The position numbers and the translations under genes are program-made. The notes below the pieces were generated by a model. It saw only the letters and a program-made list of their open reading frames with translations, was not told the DNA's origin and made no database searches. A stretch of 64,000 bases of DNA from Dasypus novemcinctus (Eukaryota; Chordata; Mammalia; Cingulata; Dasypodidae): assembly GCF_030445035.2 (NCBI RefSeq), contig NC_080680.1:97965157-98029156 (forward strand). Reading direction: 5' to 3'. Position 1 is the first letter of the stretch, and every line of letters begins with the position of its first letter. Below, in pieces: positions 32,154-44,594 of the stretch.

Positions 32154-32535
32154 TCTCATTGTAGTTTTGATTTGCATTTCCTAATAGCTAGTGATGTTGA
32201 ACGTCTTTTCATGTACTTTTAAGCCATTTGTATTTCTTCTTTGGGGAAGTGTCTATTCAAATTACTTGCCCATTTTTTAAAATGGGTTGTTTGTCTTTTT
32301 ATTTCAAGGTGTAGGATTTCTTTATATATGCAGGATATTAGGCCCCTATCAGATATATGTTTACCAAATATTTTCTCCCATTGAGTAGGCTGCCTTATCA
32401 CTTTCTTGACATACTCCTTTGAGGTGCAAAAGTTTTTAATTTTGAAGAGATCCCATTTATTAATTTTTTTCTGTTGTTGCTCATGCTTTGTGTGTAAGGT
32501 TCATGAAACCATTTCCTAATACAAGATCATATAGA

Positions 32536-32910
32536 GGGAAACGGACTTGGCTCAGTGGTTAGGGCGTCCGTCTACCACATGGGAGGTCCGCGGTTCAAAC
32601 CCCGGGCCTCCTTGACCCGTGTGGAGCTGGCCCATGCGCAGTACTGATGCATGCAAGGAGTGCCCTGCCACGCAGCGCAGCGGTGTCCCCCGCATAGGGG
32701 AGCCCCACGCACAAAGAGTGCGCCCGTAAGGAGAGCTGCCCAGTGCGAAAGAAAGTGCAGCCTGCCCAGGAATGGCGCCGCCCACACTTCCCGTGCCGCT
32801 GACGACAACAGAAGCGGACAAAGAAACAAGGCGCAGCAAATAGACACAGAGAACAGACAACCGGGGAAGGGGGGGATTTAAATAAATAAATAAATCTTAA
32901 AAAAAAAAAA
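32536..32910 (+). mobile_element. young DAS-III-type SINE with intact pol III boxes
   Basis: Plus orientation, opposite to most copies here. The head has an A box (tggctcagtgg, 32548-32558) and a B box (ggttcaaaccc, 32592-32602). It ends in an AAATAAAT-type region and an A13 run, and is flanked by atcatataga at 32526-32535 and 32911-32920. Confidence 0.9.
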
Positions 32911-35894
32911 ATCATATAGATGCTTCCCTACATTATCTTCCAAGATCTTTATGGTTATGGCTCTTATATTTAGATCTTTGATCCATCTTGATTTTTGTAT
33001 AAGGTGTGAGATCATGTTCCTTTCTCATTCTTTTGGATATGGATATCCAGTTCTTCAAATGCCATTTGTCAAAAAGGCCACTATCTCCCAGTTGAATGGG
33101 CTTGGTGGCCTTGTCAAATATCAGTTGACTGTATATGTGATGATCTATATCAAACTTCAGTTTGGTTCCATTGGTCAGTATGTCTATCCAATGCCAATGC
33201 CATGCAGTTTTGACCACTGTAGCTTTGTAGTATGTTTTAAAGTCTGGTAGTGTGATTCTTCCAATTTCATTTTTCTTTTTCAATATGTCTTTGGCTATTT
33301 GGGGTCTCTTGCCCTTCCAAATAAATTTCATAGTTAGCTTCCAATTCAGTAAAAAAATACTGTGGTGGTTTTTATTGGGATTGCATTAAATCTCTAGATC
33401 AGTTTGGGTGGGATAGACATCTTAATGATGTTTAGTCTTCCTATCCATGATCAGGGAATATTCTTCCATTTATTTACGTCTTCTTTGATTTCCTTTTACA
33501 GAGTTGTGTAGTTTCTGCATACAAGTCATTTACACCTTTAGTGAAATCTATTCTTTAGTTAAATTGTATTCTTTTAGTTGCTGTTATAAATGGAAATTTT
33601 TGCTTGATTTCTCTTCAGAATGATCATTATTTGTGTACAGAAAAGCTATTGATTTTTGCACATTGATCTTATAACCTGCCACTTTACTGAAGTCATGTAT
33701 AAGATCTAGATGCTTTGATGTAGATTTCTCAGGCCTTTTGAGGTATAGGATTATGTCCTCTGCAAATGGTGAAATTTTTGCCCCTTCCTTTCCAATTTGA
33801 ATGTCTTTTATATCTTTTTCTTGCCTAAGTGCTCAAGCAAGTACTTCTAACACAATGTTAAAAAGAGCAGTGACAGTGGGCATCCTCTTCTTGTTTCAGA
33901 TCTTAAAGGGAAAGCTTTTAGTATTTCATCATTGAATATGATGTTAGCTGTGGGTTTTTCATATATATACCCTTTATCATGTTGAGTAAGTTTCCTTCCA
34001 TTCCTATCTTTTGCAGCATTTTTTATTGGGAAAGCATCCTGCAGTTTGTCAAATGCTTTTTTTTTTCATCTATGGAGATTATCATGTGAATTTTTTCTTT
34101 CAATCTATGTGGGGTATTACATTAATTTTCTTGTGTTGAACCAACCTTGCATATTAAGGATTAAACTCACTTGGTCTTGGTGTATAATTCATTTGATGTT
34201 TTGTTGAGTATGATTAGCAAGTATTTTGTTGAGGATTTTAGCATCTAGGTTCATTAGAGAGATTGATCTGTAGTTTTCCTTTCTTGTGGTATCTTTGTTT
34301 GGCTTTGGTATTAGGGTGATGTTGGCATCATAGAATGAATTAGGCAATGTTCCCTCCACTTCTATTTTGTGGAAAAGTTTAAGCAGGATTGGTATTAGTT
34401 CTTTCCAGAATGATTGGTAGAATTCATCTGTGAAATTGTCTGGCCCTGGGCTCTTCTTGGTTAGGAGGTTTTTGATGACTAATTTCATCTTGTTACTTGT
34501 GTTTGGTCTTTTGAGTTCATCAATTTCTTCTTTCATCATTGTAGGCTGCTTCCGTGTTTCTAGAAATCTGTCCATCTCCTCAAAATTATTCAGCTTGTTG
34601 GCATACAATTTTTCAAAGTATCCTCTTATGATACTCTATTTCTGTGGGGTCAGTGGTGAGATCCCCTTCCTTGTTTCTTATTTTATGTAATTGCATTGTC
34701 TCTCTTTTTTTCTTTGTTATTCTAGCTAAGGGCTTGTCAATTTTATTAATCTTCTCAAAGAACCAGCTTTTGGTTTGGTTTATTTTTTTCTAGTGCTTTC
34801 TTATTTTCAATTTCATTTAGATCTGCTCTAATCTTTATAATTTCCTTCTTTCTACTTCCTTTTTCTAATTCCTCCTGGTTTTAGTTCTTTCTTCTTTTAA
34901 TATATGCCTTTATGGTTATGAATTTCCCTCTCAGTACAGCTTTCGCTGCATCCCATAGGTTTCATACATTGTGTTGTCATTTTCACTAGTTTCAAGGTAG
35001 TTACTGATTTCTTTTGACTTTTCTCTTTGACCCACTGTTTGTCTAAGAGTGTGTTGTTTAGCTTCCATATCTTTGTGCCTAATCTGGTTCTCTGCTCCTC
35101 ACTGATTTCCAGCTTCAATCCATTGTGGTCATCTAAATTACTTTGTATAATTTCAGTCTTTCTGAATTCATTGAGAGTTGTTCTATGGCCTAGCAGATGG
35201 TCTATCCTGGAGAAAGAACAATGTGCACTCAAGAAGAATGTATATCCCGCTGTATTTGGGTGTAATGTTCTGTATATATCTATTAGGTTCAGATCCTCTA
35301 AAGTATTATTCAAAGTCTGTTTCTTTATTGATTCTCTGTTGAGATGTTCTGTCTAATGGTGATGATTTTGTATTAATGTTCCCACTATAATTGTAGAGGC
35401 ATCTATTTCTCCACTTAGTTTTTCCAGTGCTTGCTTCATGTGTTTGATGTGCTCTGATTAGGCGCATTAATGTTTATGATTTTATGATTGCTCTTTCTTC
35501 CTTATAGATCACCACTTTTATTAATATATAATGTCCTTCTTTGTCTCTTACAATAGTTTTGTATTTAAAGTCTACTTTATTCCATATTTGTACAGCTGCT
35601 CCTGCCCTTTTTTTGGTTATTTTTTGCTTGTAAAACTGTTTTCTAACCATTTACTTTCAGCCTTCTTTCATCCCTGGGTCTAAGGTGGCTTTCTTGAAGA
35701 CAGCATATAGCTGGGTCATATTTCCTTATCCATTCTGCCAATCTGTGTCTCTTGACTGGTGAGTTTAATCATTAACATTCAGATTACTACTGGAAAGGAA
35801 TTACTTACATTAGCCATGTTTTCTTTAGGTTTATATATGCCATATGTTATTTTTATTTCTCTTTTTGTCTTTATTTTTTAATTACTTCTTTTTT

Positions 35895-36283
35895 AAGATT
35901 GATTTTTATTTATTTATTTCTCTCCCCTCCCCTTCCACCTCCATTGTCTGCTCTGTGTGTCCATTCACTGTGTGTTCTTCTGTTTCTGCTTGCATTCTTG
36001 TCAGGCAGCACTGGGAATCTGTGTCTCTTTTTTGTTGCATCATCTTGCTGCATCAGCTCTCCATGTGTGCAGCACCACACCTGGGTGGGCTGCCTCTTTT
36101 CATGCAGGGTGGCTCTCCTTGTGGGGCATACTCCTTGTGCATGGGGCACCCCTACACGGGGAGCATCCCTGCTTGGCACAACACTCCTTGTGCATGGCAG
36201 CACTGTGCATGGGCCAGCTCACCACACAGTGGACCTCCTATATGGTAGGCAGACACTATCAGTTGAGCCACATCTGCTTCCCT
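35895..36283 (-). mobile_element. DAS-type tRNA-derived SINE
   Basis: Minus orientation, same body as 9406-9804, with a slightly shortened head near 36225. No clear target-site duplication seen. Confidence 0.75.
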
Positions 36284-36366
36284 TTTCATCTTTTTAGTTG
36301 TTCTTACACTCTCCTCCAACTCAGTCCTGTTTTTTCCTTTCAACCTGCAGAACTCCTTTTAGTATT

Positions 36367-36825
36367 TTTTTTAAAAATTTATTTATTTATCCCCCCCCCC
36401 CCCCCCCATTGTCTGTTCTCTGTGTCCATTCACTGTGTGTTCCATTGTGTCTGCTTGTATTCTCATTAGGCAGCTCTGGGAACCAATTCCGGGACCTTTT
36501 GGAGTGGGAGAGAGGTGGTCATTCTCTTGCACCACCTCAGCTCCCTGATCTGTTACATCTCTTATTGTTTCTCCTCTGTGTCTCTTTTTGTTGCATCGTC
36601 TTGCTGCACCAGCTCTCTGCATGGGCCAGCACTCCTGCATGGGGCAGCACTCCTGTGTGGGGTAGCACTCTTATGCAGGGCAGTACTCTGCATAGGCCGG
36701 CACTCCACGTGGGCCACCTCACTACATGGGTCAGCTTGCCTTCACCAGGAGGCCCTGGGCCTCAAACCCTGGACCTCCTATATGGTAGACAGGAGCCCAG
36801 TGCTTGAGCCATGTCCACTTCCCCC
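36367..36825 (-). mobile_element. longer DAS-type SINE variant with internal tandem repeats
   Basis: Minus orientation, about 460 bp. It carries an extra segment (36480-36590) absent from other copies and a run of about five degenerate units of about 18 bp (ggggcagcactcctg-like) at 36615-36715. The tail side is a C17-like run at 36390-36407. It is flanked by tttagtattt-type duplications. Confidence 0.7.
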
Positions 36826-36914
36826 TTTAGTATTTCTTGAAGGGCAGGTTTCTTATTGACAAACTCTTTAAATTCCTGTTTATCTGTGAATATTTTGAAC
36901 ACTCCTTCATTTTT

Positions 36915-39735
36915 TTTTTTTAATTTTTTTATTTTTTATTGACTTTGTAATAATATTACATTAAAAATATATATGTGAGGTCCCATTCAACCCCACCCCC
37001 CACCCCCCCTCTCCCCCCCCCCAACAACACTCGTTCCCATCATCATGACACATCCATTGGATTTGGTAAGTACATCTTTGGGTACCTCTGCACCTCATAT
37101 ACATTGGTTCACATCATGGCCCATACTCTCCTCTATTCCATCATGTAGGCCCTGTGAGGATTTACAATGTCTGGTGATTACCTCTGTAGCACCATCCAGG
37201 GCAGCTCCATGTCCCGAAGACGCCTCCACCTCTCATCTCTTCCTGCCTTTCCCCATACCCTTTGTCCATTATGTCCACTTTTCCCAATCCAATGCCACCT
37301 CTTCTATGTGGACACTGGATTGGTTGTGTCCATTGCACCTTTATGTCAAGAGGAGGCTCAGATTCCACCTGGATGCTGGATGCAATCCTCCCATTTTCAG
37401 TTGTAATCACTCTAGGCTCCATGGTGTGGTGGTTGTCCTTCTTCACCTCCATCTTAGCTGAGTGTGGTAAGTCCAATAAATCAGATTGTAGGTGCTGGAG
37501 TCTGTTGAGGCTCAGGATCTGGCTATCACATTGTCAGTCCAGAGATTCAAATCCCCTAAATATATCTTAAACCCCAACATTAACTGCACCTCCAGCACAT
37601 TAGCATGAAAGTCTTATGAAGGGAGATCCCATCTGAGTCCAGATTCATCACACATAAACACCATTTCCAGAGAGGGGCCATCTGCCCTGGTAGTTAACCC
37701 CATCGGCCATGACCATAACTCCCATGGGTCTCTTTAGCCCTCAAAGGAACCAATATCTGGGGGTTGTATCTGCTTTATCTGTCTCTCTGACTCTGCTCAG
37801 TTGTGCATGAGGGCAAACCTTCTGCCAGCCTCCAGACTCTTTTTTAGAAACTCGTAGCCATATAAACTCATTTCTCCTTTCCATTTCCCCCTTACTTTAG
37901 GTCAAACAGCATTTTAAAGTCATGGTATTTTATGTAGACATGGATATTCTGCTGATCCGCATTGAACCTTCCGTATAAGGTCATTTTCCAGTTGCATCAT
38001 CAGTTGGTAGTTGATAGTGGTCCCTCGTTGCCAGGGAGGCTCATCCCCGGGTGTCATGTCCCACGCTGGGGGGAAGGCATTGCATTTACATGCTGAGTTT
38101 GGCTTCGAGACTGGCCACATTTGAGTAACATGAAGGCTGACAGAAGGAAATTCCCAGGCACAAAGTTGCTCTAGGCCTTGTTATTATTTTGGGTTTATCA
38201 GCTCACAAGCTTAGTCATTAGTATCAGGGGCTCACTGTTGAACCCTCACTCCCTCCCGGTCCCCACCACTGTACCTGGGAGACTGTCGCTGCTCCCCTAG
38301 GGACCACGACAGAGCACCACTGGCCAGGAACCCAGTACCCCCCCTACTGTGGTTTTTAATTGTTGCCACTATGAGTATATCCAAACATTACCATGCACCC
38401 TGGACATATGTTCTGTACCGCTCCCTGTCAGTCATATATCACCTGTCATTGGTATCCCATACCAGTATCCCTCCATTGCCATTGTTGAAACACTCTGTGA
38501 TCCAGAACTCCCCGAAATTTGAAGCCCAATATAATTTCATGGTCCCTTACTAGGGAATGGCATATAGCGATGAGTTTAAAGGATAGATAAAGAACTTGGA
38601 TAAAGTTAGATAAAGAACTTAGATAAAGAATGTTGACTTGAAAAAATTCCACATCCTATTTTTTTCTTTTTTTTTTTTCCCCCCCCCCCCCCCCTAATTA
38701 TTCAGCTTTTCTTCACAGGGGTCCTAGACCACAGCAATGTATATATATAATATACAGCACTCCCACACATCCACCAGAAAACCTTTTCCCTTCCACAGTG
38801 ATACTCTTACGCCCTATTCATATCATATTTACTTAAAGTGATGTACAGAGTCTGAGACATTAGCTTTCTAACAAGGTGACATCTGTGTTTACATTATGGT
38901 GCATACTTTAGGATACACAGTTCTTTACATTTTTAGTTATCCTATGTTTTACATTATGGTTTACATTATCAGTCTGTCATCTCCTGTATGTTATGGTGTA
39001 ATATTACATGTTTTATATCCATCCTTGTGTACTCTCAAGAAACTCCTCTCTTACCCCCCATTTACTTTGGTTCCACACATTTAACATCCATTTTCCCTTC
39101 CACCTTGGTGCCCTCAGTGATAGCCAACCTCCGTTTCCTGAGGAGCCACTTCCAGAGATAGATGGAATAGTGTTCAGGGCCTAACTTGCTCAACTGCCCC
39201 AATGCCCTGGGAGCCACCCTTTCTCTCGAGGGATACAGTTCCCTCTATTGGATGGCATTAGTCCTCCCCAGGATGTGGGTCCACCCCCACTCTCACTACT
39301 TGGGTTTCTACCCCATGGTGTCACCCACTCTGGCAGAATGAGCATTTAGACATTCCCCAGGAGCCCGTCCTGCATCAGACCCTCCCCTCCGAGCATTCTA
39401 AACAGGTAACCCTCTTTATTATATTTTGATATGATTTTCTCGGCATTTTACTCTCCACCAACACCTGACCCTCTCCTGGTTCGTATGCTACCCCTCCCTC
39501 CCCCCACTTTTGGGCAACGTTACCCACCCGTCCCTCCCCAGCCACCCTCAAACCCGCAAAGCCCCAAGCAAAGGCAACCCCTTGCCCCCCTTTTATCTCT
39601 TCTTTGTGTTCATACTTACCACCATCTCGTCTTAAATTCCGCCCCTGCAGACATCGGCTCATATCCTTCCTCCACCCTCCGATTTCCTGCAAGCCTATCG
39701 TTCAGTCTCTTGCTATCTAGGGCAGCTTGTTTATT
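36915..39735 (-). other. 3' UTR of the full-length L1
   Basis: About 2.8 kb, far longer than the roughly 0.5 kb of human L1. The same long 3' UTR is seen in the L1s at 780-3165 (plus) and 53980-56960. Near its 3' end, at 36989-37022, the sense strand has a G-rich polypurine stretch with several runs of five or more G, like the G-rich element known in mammalian L1 3' UTRs. The open frame of about 106 codons that other copies have in this UTR is closed after five codons here. Confidence 0.85.
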
Positions 39736-41642
39736 TCATATCATTGAGGTCATGTAGTATTTGTCCTTCAATGTCTGGGTTGCTTCACTCAACATAAGGT
39801 TCTCAAGATTCATCCATGTTATCACATGTGTTTGTAGTGTGTTTGTTCTTACAGCCGAGTAGTATTCCATTGTGTGTATATACCACATTTTATTGATCCA
39901 CTCGTCTGTTGATGGGCATTTGGGTTGATTCCAACTTTTGGCAATAGTGAACAATGCTGCTATGAACATTGGTGTACATATATTGGTTTGTGTTCTTGTT
40001 TTCAGTTCTGCTGGGTATATTCCCAGCAGTGGTATTGCTGGGTCATATGGCAAATCTATGGCTAGTTTTTTGAGAAACCGCCATACTGTTCTCCAGAATG
40101 GTTGGATCCTTCTGCATTCCCACCAGCAGTGGATGAGTGTTCCCCTTCCTTCACATCCTCTCCAGCACTTGTATTCTTCTGTTTTTTTCATAGCTGCCAA
40201 TCTTATGGGTGTAAGATGGTATCTCATTGTGGTTTTGATTTGCATTTCCCTGATAGCTAGAGATTTGGAACATTTTTTCATGTGCTTTCTTGCCATTTGT
40301 ATTTCTTCTTCGGAGAAGTGTCTGTTTAAGTCTTTTTCCCATTTTTTAAATGGATTGTTTATCTTTTTATTTTCAAGATGTAGGAGTTCTTTATATATGC
40401 AAGTTATAAGTTTCTTATCAGATATATGATTGCCAAATATTTTCTCCCACTGTGTGGGCTCCCTTTTTACTTTCTTGACAAACTCCTTTGAGGTGCAGAA
40501 GGCTTTAATTTTGAGGAAGTCCCATTTATCTATTAGTTCTTTTGCTTCTCGTGCTTTTGGTGAGATATTCATAAATCCATTACCTATTACAAGGTCCTGT
40601 AGATGTTTCCCTACACTGCTTTCTAAGGTTTTTATGGTCTTGGCTCTTATATTTAGGTCTTTGATCCATCTTGAGTTGATCTTTGTATAAGGTGTGAGAT
40701 GGTAATCCTCTTTCATTCTTCTACATATGGCTATCCAGTTCTCCAGACACCATTTGTTGAATAGGCCACTCTCTCCCAGTTGAGAGGGTTTGGTGGCTTT
40801 ATCGAATATTATGTGGTTGTATATGTGAGGTTCTATATCAGAGCTTTCAATTCGATTCCATTGGTCTATATGTCTCTCCTTATGCCAATACCATGCTGTT
40901 TTCACCACCGTAGCTTTATAGTATGTTTTGAAGTCAGGTAGTGTGATTCCTCCAATTTCGTTTTTCTTTTTCAGTATGTCTTTGGCTATTCGGGGTCTCT
41001 TTCCTTTCCAAATAAATTTCATAGTTAGTTTTTCTAGTTCCTTAAAGAAGGCTGCATTGATTTTTATTGGGATTGCATTGAATGTGTAGATCAATTTTGG
41101 TAGGATAGACATCTTAATAATGTTCAGTCTTCCTATCCATGAACAAGGAATAGTCTTCCATTTATTTAGGTCTTCTTTGATTTCCTTGAACAATCTTGTA
41201 TAGTTCTCAGTGTATAAGTTCTTTACCTCTTTAGTTAAATTTATTCCTAAGTATTTGATTTTTTTATTTACTATTGTGAATGGTATTTGTTTCTTGATTT
41301 CCTCCTGATCTTGCTCATTATTGGTGTACAGAAATGCTACTGATTTTTGCGCATTGATCTTATAACCTGCGACTTTACTAAACTCATTTATGAGTTCTAG
41401 AATCTTCGTTGTAGATCTCTCAGGGTTTTCTATGTATAGGATCATGTCATCTGCAAATAATGAAATTTTGACTTCTTCCTTTCCAATTTGAATGCCTTTT
41501 ATTTCTGGTTCTTGCCTCAGTGCTCGAGCAAGTACTTCTAAGACAATGTTAAATAGGAGCGGCGACAGTGGGCATCCTTGTCTTGTTCCTGAGTTTAGAG
41601 GGAAGGAGTCTAGGATTTCTCCATTGTAAACAATATTGGCTT
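39736..41642 (-). pseudogene. L1 ORF2, C-terminal part: reverse transcriptase core to end
   Basis: The frame covers the reverse transcriptase active site FADD (the L1 form of YADD, just before position 41440), the thumb, and the C-terminal Cys/His region (the area around [19 protein letters not shown]). Together with the next entry it forms an ORF2 of about 1270 residues, the normal size. The stretch 41446-41642 is open in this frame although no ATG lies in it. The protein is the endonuclease/reverse transcriptase that performs target-primed reverse transcription. Confidence 0.9.
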
Positions 41643-43550
41643 TAGGTTTTTCATACTCTTTATCATGTTCAAAAAATTTCCTTGTATTCCAATCATTTGG
41701 AGTGTTTTTATCAAGAAAGGGTGCTGTATTTTGTCAAATGCTTTTTCTGCATCAATAGATATAATCATGTGATTTTTTTCCTTCAATCTGTTTATATGGT
41801 GTATTACGTTGATTGATTTTCTTATGTTGAACCATCCTTGCATACCTGGGATGAATCCCACTTGGTCGTGGTGTATAATTCGTTTAATGTGTTGTTGAAT
41901 ACGATTAGCAAGTATTTTGTTAAGTATTTTTGCGTCTAGGTTCATTAGAGAAATTGGTCTGTAATTTTCCTTTCTTGTGATGTCTTTGTTTGGCTTTGGT
42001 ACTAGGGTAATGTTGGCATCATAGAAGGAGTTGGGTAATGTTCTTTCTGTTTCGATGGTTTGGAATAGTTTCAGCAGGATTGGTGTCAGTTCTTTCCGGA
42101 ATGTTTTATAGAATTCACCTGTGAAGCCATCTGGCCCTGGGCTCTTCTTAGTTGGGAGATTTTTAATAACTGATTCTATCTCTCTGCTTGTGATTGGTTT
42201 GTTAAGATCATCAATTTCTTCTTTTGTCAATATGGGCTGTTTATGTGTTTCTAGGAATTTGTCCATTTCCTCTAGATTGTCATTTTTGTTGGAATATAGT
42301 TTTTCAAAATATCCTCTTATGATAGTCTTTATTTCTGTGGGGTCAGTGGTGATATCGCCTTTCTCATTTCTTATTTTGTGTATTTGCATCTTCTCTCTTT
42401 TTTTCTTTGTTAGTGTTGCTAAAGGTTTGTCAATTTTGTTAATCTTCTCAAAAAACCAGCTCTTGGTCTTGTTTATCTGTTCAAGTGCTTTCTTATTTTC
42501 TATTTCATTTAGTTCTGCTCTTATCTTTGTTATTTCCTTCCTTCTTCTTCCTGTTGGGTTGCTTTGTTGTTGTTTTTCTAATTCCTTCAAATGTGCAGTT
42601 AGTTCTTCAATTTTTGCTCTTTCTTCTTTTTTGATATATGAATTTATGGCTATAAACTTCCCTCTCAGTACTGCTTTTGCTGCATCCCATAAATTTTGGT
42701 ATGTTGTGTTATCATTATCATTTGTTTCAAGGTAGTCATTGATTTCTTTTGAGATTTCCTCTTTGACCCACTGTTTTTCTAAGAGTGTGTTGTTTAATTT
42801 CCAAATCGTGGTGTGAAATCTGGGCTTCTTTCCCTTGCAAATCTCCAGCTTGACTCCACTGTGGTCAGAGATAATGTTTTGTATGATTTCAATCTTTCTG
42901 AATTCGTTCAGCCTTTCTTTGTGGCCTAGCATATGATCTATCTTGGAGAATGATCCATGTGCGCTTGAGAAAAATGTATATCCTGCTGTGTTTGGGTGTA
43001 GCGATCTATATATGTCTATTAGATCGAGCTCCTCTAATATACTATTCAGATGTTTTGTTTCTTTGTTGATTCTCTTTTGAGATGTTCTGTCCAGAGTTGA
43101 TAGTGGTGTATTAAAATCCCCCACTATAATTGTAGATGTATCTATTCTTTCACTTAGTTTTTCCAGCGTTTGCCTGACGTATTTAGAGGCACCCTTGTTA
43201 GGGGCGTAGATATTTATGATTGTTCGATCTTCTTGACAGATTTTCCCTTGGACTAAAATGTAGTATCCTTCTTTGTCTCTCACAATTATTTCACATTTAA
43301 AGTCTATTTTGTCTGATATTAATATAGCTACTCCTGCCTTTTTTTGGTTATTGTTAGCTTGTATGATTGTTTTCCAGCCTTTCACTTTCAATCTCCATGC
43401 GTCTCTGGGTCTAAGATGTGTCTCTTGTAGACAGCATATGGATGGGTCATATTTCCTTATCCAGTGTCCCAGTCTGAATCTTTTGATAGGTGAGTTTAAT
43501 CCATTGACATTCAGTGTTATTACTATCAAGGAATTATTTGTGTTAGCCAT
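41610..43550 (-). pseudogene. L1 ORF2, N-terminal part: endonuclease and reverse transcriptase start
   Basis: It starts at ATG 43550 with the APE-type endonuclease domain ([18 protein letters not shown] and the SDH motif all visible), then the linker and the first reverse transcriptase motifs. The frame is lost at about 41640-41645, where a short A run (sense) appears to be one base short; reading continues in the frame of the previous entry. No other break is seen, so this is a recently functional copy. Confidence 0.92.
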
Positions 43551-43625
43551 ATTTTGATTGGATTTGTGTTTGTCATATTTTGTTTGTATATTTTTTTTTT
43601 GTCTTTTTTTTTGTTGTTGTTGGTC

Positions 43626-44594
43626 TTATACTCTCCTCCAACTTTGCCTTTCCTGTTTTTTCCTTTCTTCCTGCAGAACTCCCTTTAGAATTTCTTGAAG
43701 GGGAGGTTTCTTGTTGGTATACTCTTTCAGTTTCTGTTTGTCTGCGAATATTTTGAACTCTCCATCATGTTTGAATGCTAGTTTAGCTGGATAGAGTATT
43801 CTTGGTTGGAAATTTTTTTCCTTTAGTACCTTGACTATATCATACCACTGTCTTCTTGCCTCCATGGTTTCAGAAGAGAAATCAGCACTTAATCTAATTG
43901 AGCTTCCCTTGTATGTGATGGTTTTCTTTTCTCTTGCTGCTTTTAGGATCTTCTCTTTGTCTTGAGCATTGGATAATTTGACAAGTATATGTCTTGGGGT
44001 GGGCCTGTTGGGGTTTATGACTTGTGGAGTGCGCTGTGCTTCTTGGATATGTACATCTGTCTCTTTCAGTAGATTTGGGAAGTTTTCAGTCATTATTTCC
44101 TGCAACACTCTTTCTGACCCCTTTCCCTTCTCTTCACCTTCTGGAATGCCTATAATACGTATGTTTGAGCGTTTTGCATTGTCATTCAGGTCCCTAAATC
44201 CTAATTGGATTTTTTCTATCTTCTTATTGACCCCTTCTACTATCTGTTTGATTTCTGATGTACTGTCTTCCACATCACTAATTCTCTGCTCTGTCTCTTC
44301 TAGTCTGCTGATATTTGCTGCAAGTGTATTTTTGATTTCTTGAACTGTGGTGTTCATTCCCATCATATCTGTTATGTTTTTGCGCATGTCTGCAATTTCC
44401 CCTCCAAGTGATGTCTTCATGTTGTTAACCTCTTTCATTACTGCATCAAATTTGTCGGTGATAAATGTTCTGAGATCTTTCATTGCTTGTGCCAAGTTTT
44501 GCTCCCCTTCGTGATTATTGGTTTGTTGATTGGATTCAGCCATGTTTTCCTGATTATTGGTTTGGTTCGTAGATTTTTGTTGCTTTCTGGTCAT
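43626..44594 (-). CDS. L1 ORF1 protein, intact
   Basis: 322 residues from ATG 44594, the usual length. In order: a polar, Gln/Asn-rich N terminus, a coiled coil (about 45-135, with LEETEQRISDVED), an RRM-like domain (NIRIIGIPEGEE and the RPTPRHILVKLS region), and a basic C-terminal domain with the conserved RRQWYDI-type segment. The protein forms trimers, binds L1 RNA and acts as a chaperone during retrotransposition. The gap to ORF2 is about 75 bases. No stop or frameshift interrupts it. Confidence 0.93.
   Translation of the reverse strand: MTRKQQKSTNQTNNQENMAESNQQTNNHEGEQNLAQAMKDLRTFITDKFDAVMKEVNNMKTSLGGEIADMRKNITDMMGMNTTVQEIKNTLAANISRLEETEQRISDVEDSTSEIKQIVEGVNKKIEKIQLGFRDLNDNAKRSNIRIIGIPEGEEKGKGSERVLQEIMTENFPNLLKETDVHIQEAQRTPQVINPNRPTPRHILVKLSNAQDKEKILKAAREKKTITYKGSSIRLSADFSSETMEARRQWYDIVKVLKEKNFQPRILYPAKLAFKHDGEFKIFADKQKLKEYTNKKPPLQEILKGVLQEERKKQERQSWRRV

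Larger units (their letters stand above)
31016..36914 (-). mobile_element. middle-aged L1, ORF2 and ORF1 part (right of the provirus)
   Basis: Resumes ORF2 after the provirus. Recognisable ORF2 segments include 32933-33331, 34189-34608 and 34897-35313 on the minus strand, covering reverse transcriptase and endonuclease. ORF1-type sequence follows from about 36284. Frames are broken by stops and by five SINE insertions. It is cut at 36914 by the full-length L1 and resumes at 46724. Confidence 0.8.
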
